Below, piece after piece: positions 54,311 to 64,000 of a DNA stretch of 64,000 nt. How positions within the stretch are numbered: the first letter of the stretch is position 1; the number at the start of each line of letters is the position of its first letter. Both the position numbers and the translations under genes were made by a program. The notes under the pieces were generated by a model. The model had not been told where the DNA came from. It worked only from the letters and a program-made list of their open reading frames with translations, and made no database searches. The stretch lies in the NCBI GenBank assembly GCA_016490735.1, contig JAEMWC010000100.1, positions 772,001 through 836,000 on the forward strand, given 5' to 3'. The stretch is from Pachyseris speciosa (Eukaryota > Cnidaria > Anthozoa > Scleractinia > Pachyseridae).

Positions 54311-55440
54311 CACTATGATCGGGTTACACACTGAGCTGAATATAAAGATACAAGAGGTTATTAGTGCAGCCTCGGATTGACAACGACTCCTTTGGTGAAC
54401 CGAAAAACAAATGCCCAAAATCCAAGTGGGGAGAAAGCAAAGCAGAAACACAGTGGTGATAATGATGACATCCAAAGCTGCTTTCCTTTCGGTAATCCAT
54501 CGGCTCAACTCGCGTTGCTTTTGGCCTTCTGAACCGTTAAAGGTTCCAATTTAGTCCGAGTAGAGGGGGAACACGTCCTAGTAATAGGCTAATGGGTATG
54601 TGCCGCTGGATGGGGACGCATTTTCACGACTGGATTGACTATAATGGGGTTGCATTTTCCATAGAGTTACTAGAATGGGGTCGCACATTTTCGGGAAATT
54701 TGGGGGTAAATGTACCAGAAAGTGTTTTACATCCAGTTTAACAAATGTGTCAATTTATTTTAGGATGACCTACTTAGAGGCTTTACAAGGTAGATTCCCA
54801 AAATTGACTAGAATGAGGTCTATATTTGGCCACAGAATAGACTTAAACCACTCTGCGCCGTCCATTCTTGTTGGCAGGAGAACAATTCTGGGCTGTAAAG
54901 GTTGTGTCGATGAATGAACTAATGGAAAATGCAATCGGTATTATCAAGAAAAGAATTATTAAATCCACTGTGGTGGATACAATACAATACAATGGATACA
55001 TACAATGGTGCCATTGTACGTCAAAGGCGATTTAAAGACAGCGCTGTATGGGTCTTAAGACACTCCCATAAGACGGAGGACTTTATTTATGTCGAAGTAG
55101 CTAGCAAAAACTAGATTAAATTGGCATATCATTCCGCCGTTTAGTCATCTTTCTCTGCTATGCTAGCCATCAGAAAGAGTTAACGTTGATTAAAAACTCT
55201 GGAAATTCTGACTTGACTGCGTGGCTGGCGAGGAGAATATACCGCCTCATATGAAATTATCTCTGCAGAAGGATTGTTATTATTACCAATAGATTAACAG
55301 GAAGACCGATGGCGTCGAAAAGTGCGAGAAACGTTGCAATGATCTGTGGAAAAATCATGCTGGAATTGAAGCTGTCTTGTTAGAAAATATTTCTCAAAGC
55401 TACTCTTCCGGGCTGAAATGACAATTACTCTTTGTCCATC
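54311..55440 (-). pseudogene. GPCR pseudogene P2, interrupted
   Basis: Three - strand blocks match receptors A and B: 55440-55205 (IFPQIIATFLALFDAIGLP, then a stop codon in RKFH, then YILLAS); 54895-54840 (loop 2, SCQQEWTAQSG); and 54540-54311 (ERKAALDVIIITTVFLLCF, LPTWILG, CIFIFSSVCNPII). TM2-4 (54900-55204) and TM5 (about 54560-54840) are lost or replaced by unrelated sequence. Confidence 0.8.
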
Positions 55441-57593
55441 TTTGTCAAATGAACAGTTAAATATGAAGTGGCAGAAATGGGCGAGGGGGCTAATTTTTGA
55501 GAGCGTTAAAAAAGGTTTAGAGGAAACGACGACCTTAAATCAACAAACGTGTTGATTACTGTTAAGGATCAGCAAAGATTTTGGAGCATCTGACTTGCGT
55601 TCAAACAAAGGTTACTGGTGCATATTTTTTCATTCTAAAAGTTCTCCGCGTTTGAATTCGTCGCCGAAAATACTTCCTCCATGCGATAACGGAAAAAGAA
55701 AAGGAAAACACTTTATTCACCATGTTTCAGCGATAACGCGGTTACTTTTGTGTTGAATTCGTGATTCCACTTAGTGAGCGATTATTATTTCGAGGTCGAA
55801 CAATGAATCAACCAATCAGTGGATGGATCGCGGATCAATTAATCAATCACTCACTTAATCGATAATTTGGTTAATCGAGTAGTCAACACGTCAATTGGCG
55901 TTCATGCAATGCCTAGCCGCACTCTTTATAGATCAATGATATTTGTTCAATAAAAACGTATAAAACTCAATAACTTCAACAACAAAATCAACTTCAATCA
56001 AATCGAATCCACCCTTGAAAGTGAAACTGAAATTAGATGTGCTACAATGGGACCAGGTCGTCTTGAAAGTACCTGTCAGAACAAACATCACTCGGACGAT
56101 AAGTTTTAGTTAAAGGTGTCCAGTTTTTGAATCCCGCTAGACCACTTGAATCCTTTTCAGTTTAAATAAAGTTCAAAGTTCAAGTAAGTTCAGGATCATC
56201 ATTCACTTTAAACTTTCCTTCTAAAAACCATGAAATTATTTGATTTCTTGACGCTAGCTAAGTTATTTCCGTGGCTGCAGCAATTTGGCTTTGTTGCGGG
56301 ACAGATTTAGAAAGCTGTGGCTTCTCAGGATCACCGTTCAGTTTATTCAGCGTCAGACTTCTACACTCTGCCGTTGCCGGCAGACAACTCTCTACAAACT
56401 ACACAAAACTAGCGATTAAGTACGCTCGCTCTGAGCTCTGATTGGTCGATTGCTCGTTTCCTTTGTAGAACAATAAATAAAGACTCTAAAGAAATTTGGG
56501 TGGCGAATAAGTGCCCCGAGCGTGAGCTAGAATAAGTTGATCAAGCTTATGGTAACCAACTTTATAAGGTTTACTTTAGTAAGATACGTTTGTGACTGTA
56601 AAGGTTCTGTGCCAAATTCAACTATGGCTAACTACAGAGCTTGCAAAATACACATAGACGTGATCATAAATTTATCAGCAAGGCATGCAGAAAAGCTTGT
56701 AGTAACACTTGCGGTAAACACTTCGGCTAAGCTTAATTCAAATTAATTAAAATATTCGATAAACTAATAACGACGGAAACCAAAGTTTCCGCGGCCCTTT
56801 GCACGAGAAAGCTGTCGTTACAGATAACCATGCTCACATGGACAAAGTTACAAACTTGCCGGAACAACACTTACAAGTCATTGTGCTTTTAACGACAACG
56901 GCGGAAATTCTACTTTTGCCGAAAACAACTTACTCGTGGGAAAGTTACATCAGTTGGTTGTTTGTTTGATTGTTGCACGTTTAAGATACGATAAATGTAA
57001 TTGAATATATTGTGACAAATGTTGTAAAAATATACTTCAACAGTTTTATGGATAATCGCCAAATCATGACTATTCCAAAAAGACAAATGTCTCGATCGTG
57101 ACCTGTTTGAGCTACCATTTGGTAAACACAATTCTCAAGTCTCTCCATTTCGTTTTCCGAAATTACCTCGCGCCGGCGCAACTATCGTTCCGCAAAAGGG
57201 TGAAGGTTGAAGTTGTCCACTAGTCGAATCAGTTCCGGCACTGCGTGAATCTTGTATGAAAATATCAAATCCCTAGCCGAAGGCTCATGTATTTAACGTA
57301 CGAGCATTCCGGAGCTTATTGAAATTTAGAAGGGTTAGTTTTTGAGGAGAGGGGAAACCGGATTACCCGGAGAAAAGCCTCTCGGAGCAGAAAAGAGCAC
57401 TACCAACAATCTGAACCCACATATGACGTCGACGTGTATTTCCACGTATTCGAGTTGAAACAAAGAAATTTTTTTTGAGACTACAGCCATAACATAACAC
57501 TCTACCACGCTCCGCATGGCCTAGTAGCATATTCCAGTTAGAACAGAGAAATGTGGGTTTTTCCCGGAGAGTAGCCGTCCATTATTATATTTT
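55441..57593. other. No supported gene
   Basis: AT-rich. The P2-proximal part resembles the receptor 5' flanks. Near 55800-55900 there are AATCAAT-like short repeats, and 57345-57430 holds a fragment of the second SINE family (GGAGAAAAGCCTCTCGGAGC). Confidence 0.4.
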
Positions 57594-58130
57594 CATCCTG
57601 ATACTTTGCAACAACTTTATTTGCAACAACAACAACATTTGACAGATAAAACGTACCCACCCGAAGGTAGCAAGGCTAATCGAGTCGGGTGGGTCAAAAG
57701 GATGTTAAAAACACAGAATAAAAAATAACACAAGTTAATCTTTAGACTAAGTACAAGAAAATAAGATAATTTACAGCAACAGGATAATTTACAATACCAG
57801 GAGATAAAATTTAAAGGTGCTATTTTGGTTCCATAAATCCAGCAGATATTTTACAAACGATCGTTTTTTTTAGGAAAATAATCATCTTCGTCGTTAAGTA
57901 ATTTCAATAAAAATGTATGGATTTTTTTTGTTAAGACTTTTTAGGTAGGGAACGCAGACTATTTCCGAACGATAGTTCCATACTTTAGTGCCAAATCTTG
58001 AAAAAGAAAGTTGTTGATTAAGCCTTGATTTGTTGAAATAATTCATTTGGTTAAAAATAATCTCGCTATCGTGTTGAATTTTGTTATTAACCAAGCCAGT
58101 TTCCCTCCTATAAAAGCCCATCTCGAAACC
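57594..58130 (-). mobile_element. LINE 3' fragment
   Basis: A - strand frame (58121-57894) contains NKSRLNQQLSFSRFGTKVWN, a non-LTR polymerase tail. Its 3' UTR has CACCCGACTCGATTAGCC and ends in GTTGTTGTTGTTGC. The same 3' UTR occurs near 38320-38420. Confidence 0.65.
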
Positions 58131-58479
58131 AAGACCCCTTGCAGACTAACTTGCTAAAAGATCCTTTAAATCGATATCGGTTGACGGCATTTGTAGAAAT
58201 AAATTTGGCCCCATACTGCGCTGGCACGTTCTTATTAGTGCATGGCTTGCACCATATTTTTGGCCCGTAATTTGTTTAAAGGATTTAATCAAGTCCCTAT
58301 CGTCATTCTCCTCTTATCGGTTGGGCCGGACACAAAACTTTCTTACAGATGTTGATATAAGCAAATGGACATCTCTCTACAATTCTTTAAGAAAGCCAAT
58401 GCCATGTAAAAATTTTCAAACACAAAATCAAGAACTGAGATCTTAACAGCTAAATATTTTTAGAGCTAGTATTTGATTA

Positions 58480-58740
58480 ATTGTTGTTCTTCGTTAGCCT
58501 TGGACCTTTCATTTTTACTTTGTATTTTGTACTTTCAAACGCAACTTATTATGTGTTTTGTAATAGCCAAGTTTATTTAGAGCTTGTCATTAGCCTTCAT
58601 CAAGTTTGTGAACCTTCGAATTTTAGATTTATTTCAACCTAGTCAGTGAGGACTTCCGTAATTTGTAACGGGTGTAATTTGACGGGTGCTTCTTTCATAA
58701 AGATTCTTGTTGTTGTTGTTGCTGTTGTTTATTATTTTGA
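58480..58740 (+). mobile_element. Probable LINE 3' UTR
   Basis: Ends GTAATTTGTAACGGGTGTAA, then TTCATAAAGATTC and a GTTGTTGTTGTT tail in the + orientation. No polymerase codons can be recognised. Confidence 0.35.
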
Positions 58741-59688
58741 TCGTTATTGCATGGTTAAACTAATTACATGACGTCGGTCTTCGGCCCAAAAAGGAAGGTA
58801 ATATGCATCAGTATCACCGAAGTTTAGAAGGATATCAATAGTGAATTTATATGGCATGAAGCTTGAACTTATATTAATAATTATAGCTACAGGCTTAGTG
58901 CTTGGTGCATCACAAAGAATGCTGAGACTTTAAAAATTCGTGTCTCGAATGTTCAAAATGGTATGAGAGGAGAGATATCATCAAAATCAAACAACATATG
59001 CGTGGTGGATAGGTAAACGAAAGATAGCCCACCAGCTACTGAAAACGGCATGCGCCCGCTGATGATAATCTCTTGAAAATATCGAAAACAAAAACCATCA
59101 TGAAACTGTGGCAATGAGTACTTTCTTCTGCGGCTCCTTTTCATCTTTGGGTTAAATCTTTGCCAAATTTCAAAAGCGGAAACTATATGAAACAATTACT
59201 CACACAATGAACACTGAGTGAATAACGTTTTTAGTAGATTCGGACTCAATTAAGAGATTATATTTATAGACTGTAGAGGTACCCCTTGCTCTGGTTTAAC
59301 TAGTGTACTGTCAAGCTACGTATAAACATGATGGGCACTGTCGTTCAAAAGGCGTTACTACATAAAATACATAATTTTCGGTCGCTCATTCCAACCCGGA
59401 CGGTTTCGTTAAGAACAAATGAAGCGAGCGAACGTAGAGTAATCCTAAATTGTTTTTTGGGCACAAGGTGTTCCAAACGTTCCATGCGATCCTTATCAAC
59501 AACTAATGTGTTTAATTGTTGCTTGCGGAGTCTTTACTTCCTCCAATCCTCTTTTCAAGACAATGGTGCACTTGATTATGTCTGATACTAACTGCAATGA
59601 ATTCTAAGCTATAAAATGGCAACTTCCATTTCATCTCGGAAGAGTCGCTTTGAGCTATATTTCCTACCAAGTTAACTTCAATGCCAGT

Positions 59689-60804
59689 ATGGTTTTTCCA
59701 CAGATCATCGCAGCCTTTCTGGCACTTTTCGACGCCATCGGTCTTCCAGGTAATTTCCTGGTAATAATCACGATCGCCCTGCAGAGAAAATTTCATGTGA
59801 TGCGGTGTATTCTCCTCGCTAGCCTCGCAGTGTCAGACTTTCTGTTTTTAATCCTCGTCAACTCATTCCGTTTGGTAAGCATATCACAGGAAAGATGGTT
59901 ATACGGCGAGACCATGTGCTATTTGAATTCATTCTTTAGCAGATATTTTTACATCAACACAATCCTCCATCTGACAGCCGTGTCTTACGACCGATACAAC
60001 GCGATCGTCAAATCGCCTCTGACATACAGTGGCATGATTACCAAATCCAAAGTAGCCACTATAGTACTCATCTGGGTAATCCCGATCGCATTTTCCATCG
60101 GTCCTTTCTTAGGATGGGGAGAGTATGTTTATAACCCAGACGTGTTCTTCTGCCAACAAGGATGGATGGTGCAGGGAGGCCAGTCAAGCGGATGGATGAC
60201 AGCAATTGCCCTCTTAATCTTAGTTCTGCCATTACTTGTGATCGTACTCATGAACTGGTCGGTCTACAAGACATCGAAAGCCCAAGCAAACGCCGTACAA
60301 ATCCAAATTGGAAGTTTTGAAGGCTCTGAAATCCAACAGCAAGACAATTCGAGGCGACGGATTATCGAAACGAAAGCAGCTTTGGATGTCATCATTGTCA
60401 TTGCAGTGTTCCTACTATGCTATTCTCCCCCGTTGATCTTGGGTTGTTTTCGTCGGGTCTTCAAAAGTGTTAATATCCAACCCGAAACAATACTGATTAC
60501 CTCCTGTATCTTTATGATCAGCTCGGCATGTAACCCGATCATCTATACCATTCGCAAAAGGGACTTCCGAAACAGTGTCAAGAAAATGTTTCTACGTAGG
60601 CGGATTGGACTTGAGACAAATGGGAGCGACATTTATAACAACGTCGATGGCAGGGCCGCTTACGGTACGGAAGCCTCTGCTTCACCAACCGCAGCAACAC
60701 TCACTACTCAGCGCCAGCAAGGAACTTTCCTTGAGGGAACGGGGAAAGCTGCTGTAATTGTCAAAGAGACATGTCCTCCAATTCCGGAGCTAGATGAACA
60801 GTAG
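59689..60804 (+). CDS. Class A GPCR, paralogue B (single exon)
   Basis: 371 aa, aligning without gaps to paralogue A, with the same landmarks (DRY, two loop cysteines, NPIIY, FLRRR). Differences cluster in TM4-TM6: VFLLCYSPPLILGCF here against VFLLCYFPPWILGLF in A. The C-tail also differs at scattered positions. The ATG at 59689 matches the start chosen for A; upstream codons would need a TTG start. An out-of-frame ATG lies 8 bp upstream at 59681 and could lower translation. Like A it is an orphan receptor; ligand binding cannot be read from the sequence. Confidence 0.88.
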   Translation: MVFPQIIAAFLALFDAIGLPGNFLVIITIALQRKFHVMRCILLASLAVSDFLFLILVNSFRLVSISQERWLYGETMCYLNSFFSRYFYINTILHLTAVSYDRYNAIVKSPLTYSGMITKSKVATIVLIWVIPIAFSIGPFLGWGEYVYNPDVFFCQQGWMVQGGQSSGWMTAIALLILVLPLLVIVLMNWSVYKTSKAQANAVQIQIGSFEGSEIQQQDNSRRRIIETKAALDVIIVIAVFLLCYSPPLILGCFRRVFKSVNIQPETILITSCIFMISSACNPIIYTIRKRDFRNSVKKMFLRRRIGLETNGSDIYNNVDGRAAYGTEASASPTAATLTTQRQQGTFLEGTGKAAVIVKETCPPIPELDEQ

Positions 60805-62530
60805 GACTGTTCCACTAGCACATTGGACACCAAGTGAAGTTTCTTGTCACACATAAATATTGGAGTGTGTGCGTTGTTAAAGTTAGAGTTATTTTCAGAT
60901 TTTATCGGATTTTATTAGCTTTCCAGTGATATATATATATTTTTTGGAGGGTTTCTTTAAAAACAACGCGTGCCAGTAAAAGCGATTTTCCTAAAGGCAA
61001 CCTTGAAGGTTTACAATAACCTAAAAACTAGCTTTGCACTTATGAAAGATAATAGGCCGTGTTTTCAAGAAGAAAAAATTTTTTCTGCTTTCAGTATGAA
61101 CCTGTAACTTTTGGAAAACCGATTCCCCAAGCGGAAGCTAAAACTGTTTTTACTACATCGTAAACTTGCCCCAGTTAAATGAAAAAACTCATTTTTAGTC
61201 GTGGATACGAGAAGCGTAGGAACGACTTTTGCTGGGGGTCAGAATATGCAAATTTCTCACTCACTCAGCTGTAAACAAATCGATATGTCAACGGCAGACA
61301 AAATAGGTATCGATTTTCCGAAATACTGTCGGAACACCTCTATCGGCTTTCCGAAGTAATGTCCAAGGAGCAACAGTCGAACCGATGAATGGAATGAAAA
61401 AAGTAAAGTAACTTTGTTTCAGCTCGGATCGAACGAATAAATGGCGAAAGGAACGTTTAATCAAACAGCCGAACGGCGAAAGAAAATATAAACAATATTA
61501 TGTCACAAGCGCAGCTTCTCCTACGTTCATCCAATTCACGATCTCTGGAAAAAATATATGAGCCGTTCAACCCATGATATTTTCCAAGTGTCCATAGGAA
61601 TTGACGACGGAAAGTTTTGACACAAATATAGCTGCATTCGCGAAGCATTTTCCGTGTTGGAAATAATATTCTAACGAAAACAATGCAATCTAAACTTAAA
61701 TTAGTTTTGAGTGGCGCCATCGGGTCTAGCCACAATGTAAACACAAGGGGAGTGTCTAATTTTCGCGGGTCGCGGGTGAATTGTCGCGGGTCGCGGGTAG
61801 GTCCGTGTGTTTAGAGGACTAATTTGTTCAGGATGAGTCTTAGATGTCAGTAAATTTTGTATAAACAAAAGATTATCACCCGTTATTAAATAGTTTTCCA
61901 AAATACGACAAGCGCATTGAAGTTAATGTAAACTTTCAGGAATACCTTTGGAAAATCGCAACTGTGCGCAAGCGTTCGAACGAAAATCCGACAATGTTTC
62001 CTCAACCGAACCCTTGCGTTACTACGGACATCCAAACAAACTGGACTATATCACTCAGGAGAAAATAGGCTAACAAACTCTGTGAGGCGTTTACGATATT
62101 CCTGTTCGTTCCTGAGAAAATCCATTGTAAAGTTGGCCAACATAATTTTTTCTATGCGTGGCAAGTGCTTGAACGCCACGTACAGTTTGGTACGGTAACG
62201 TGTGAGGAACATTTTCGCCAAATTCCGTTAAAATCTGATAAATCTAGCTTAAGATTAATTGGTTCGACTGAAGGAAATACACGCAAAAAAAAAATCCCCA
62301 GTTTTTGGTTTCCAAAGATTTGCATAGTTTTCAGTGGAGGTGCGTGGTGCCAAAGCGGTAATACCGCCGACCAATAGAGGGCAACTGAGGAACTCTCGGA
62401 AGAGGATAAGTGACAAACTAGCCTCACTCAATCGCGGGAAAGTTAATTCCACGTTCAGACGGAGTGTTCGTTTGGTTATGAAAGAGCTTAGGCAACGACG
62501 ACGGCAACGGCAACGAAAACGTCATTTCAA
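60805..62530. other. No supported gene
   Basis: Receptor B 3' flank and AT-rich DNA. At 61760-61800 a short GTCGCGGGTCGCGGGT repeat is visible. Frames at 62165-62537 have no recognisable motif. Confidence 0.4.
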
Positions 62531-62534
62531 AATG

Positions 62535-63380
62535 TAAGTTTAAGTTTAAGTTTAAGTTTATTGTTTTCTGCACTATTTACAAACATTTCTACATTAAATT
62601 ACATTACATGGGTAGAGAAATAGGCCAGCAACTAAATTACACAAGTGATAAAAAGCAAATACGCGCAGTGACCAAAGTAGCTTAGGCTTTCGAGTTGGTC
62701 ACTGCCACGGACAATTAATTGGCATGAACATGTACATAGATAGATATTTAAAGAACCAAGAAGGTAAAAATGCAATAGGCTATATAAATGATATATAGAT
62801 TACATAACCAAAAAAAAACATTTATTAATATTACTTAATAATAAAAAACTAACAGGATATGAGCAGACTAACACTTAAGAAACAGATTGAGTATTTAGAA
62901 GATATAGTTTGTATTGTTTATAAAAATGGTTGTAAGATAGTTTTTTTAATTCTAAGGGGATATATTCCCAGATCTTTGATGCTACAAAAGAAAACGTAGT
63001 TGCACCATAATTATTATTTATACTTTGTCTATGAATATTAAAATTTGTCGCAAATCTGGTATTATAGCTGTGGATCTCAGAAGCTAGTGTAAGAGTTACA
63101 GAAAATATTGCTGGAATGTTAGTGGGGTCACTATTAATTTTGTGTATAAAAAGAGCTAATTTGAATTTGTAAATGTTCTCGAGGGTGAGGATTTGCAAAA
63201 GATTGAAATAGGACATAGCACTATCCCTGCTGTGAGCAAAGAATATGCTACGTACACATTTATTCTGTTTTGTTTTGACCTTATGTAGCCTTGTTTTACA
63301 GGCACTACCCCAATTTGTAATACCATAAGTTAGATATGATAGTTATTGAAACTCTTTTGCAATTTTTCCAACTTGTTTAA
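62535..63380 (-). mobile_element. LINE fragment (RT C-terminal part plus 3' UTR)
   Basis: The - frame reads LTLENIYKFKLALFIHKIN, then SVTLTLASEIHSYNTRFA, NNNYGATTFSFVASKIWEY and KQYKLYLLN, a clear non-LTR polymerase tail. It ends in an AAACTT repeat at 62535-62560. 5'-truncated. Confidence 0.8.
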
Positions 63381-63481
63381 CTTTTAAAATGCTTGCGAAC
63401 TATCCTGGAGCTAAATTAGTAAAGACGGCATTGAAGTTGGGAAAAAGAAAGAAGAGTTCACTGTCATACGCTCACAGTCTC

Positions 63482-63613
63482 CTGGGGCCGGTTCCTGAAA
63501 GGTATCATAGCTCTATTCCAGGAATAAATCTGCCTTATTCCAACAGGTATTCCTGGAATAAGGCAGATTTATCCCTGGAATAGCGTTATTACACCTTTCA
63601 GGAACCGGCCCCA
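63482..63613. mobile_element. Hairpin MITE
   Basis: CTGGGGCCGGTTCCTGAAAG at the left and CTTTCAGGAACCGGCCCCAG at the right. The arms continue with ATTCCAGG / CCTGGAAT and ATAAATCTGCCTTATTCC / GGAATAAGGCAGATTTAT. Confidence 0.85.
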
Positions 63614-64000
63614 GAAAACCTAACATTTGATGATTTCACGTTGTTGTTTTTCAGAGAATGGCAAAGAAACGTATCAAAATGTAAAACGCTCGTGCAAGGC
63701 TATTGTTTTTCCTCATAAAGCCTGTTGTTTTGTGGCGTTCTCGTTACCGCCGCCGTCGTCGTTGCTTAAGATCTCTATTATCGGAAGGAATACGTTTGGT
63801 GAGCTAACGTCTGGAATTCGGTTCGAATGTCGATGCAAACAAAATATGCGCTTCGAACTCCTACGTGAAGTTTCGCCCATTTATTAACTGCTCCAAAAAA
63901 CCATTTTTTTTTTAGCTTTTCTCTCTTTCGTTTACCCATTTTATAAATTTTCTCTTGCCAATCGCAACATTAATTAATAATTCCTCTCACCAAACAGCGC

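Overview
This is eukaryotic DNA from an animal, most likely an anthozoan cnidarian and probably a stony coral. The genes have GT-AG introns, intergenic DNA is AT-rich, and there are many short hairpin transposons (MITEs), tRNA-derived SINEs and 5'-truncated non-LTR retrotransposons. Single-exon class A GPCRs lie in a local cluster. The species call is inference, because no marker gene is present.

Layout. (1) 9-1397 (+) is the end of an unidentified gene coding a low-complexity, probably disordered tail. (2) 5043-26028 (+) is a complete 12-exon gene for a TXNDC5-type ER protein with three thioredoxin domains: signal peptide, three WCxxC sites, C-terminal HDEL, 396 aa. Its introns are filled with repeats. 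Intron 6 (7.4 kb) carries a ~4.5 kb element flanked by GATC-rich arrays, with a candidate three-exon type II membrane protein gene on the opposite strand inside it. (3) 26.0-31 kb holds a 58-bp minisatellite, a possible small Cys-rich exon, a SINE and a LINE fragment. (4) 31.2-33.1 kb (-) and 45.8-47.2 kb (+) are two diverging copies of a two-exon gene for a uracil-DNA glycosylase-like protein. Unusually, it begins with a secretory signal peptide. The ~13 kb between them holds only mobile DNA, including a deleted Harbinger element with recognisable transposase coding remains. (5) 48.5-60.8 kb is a GPCR cluster in which two intact paralogues on + alternate with two ruined copies on -. (6) 61-64 kb holds a LINE fragment and a hairpin MITE.

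The TXNDC5 gene and the glycosylase-like pair both encode products of the secretory pathway. No functional link between them can be read from the sequence. The most unusual signal is the glycosylase-like pair. Its family-1 UNG fold motifs are clear, but the conserved Tyr of the GQDPYH motif is Ala, the protein looks exported and Cys-rich, and in the second copy the catalytic-loop His is Arg.
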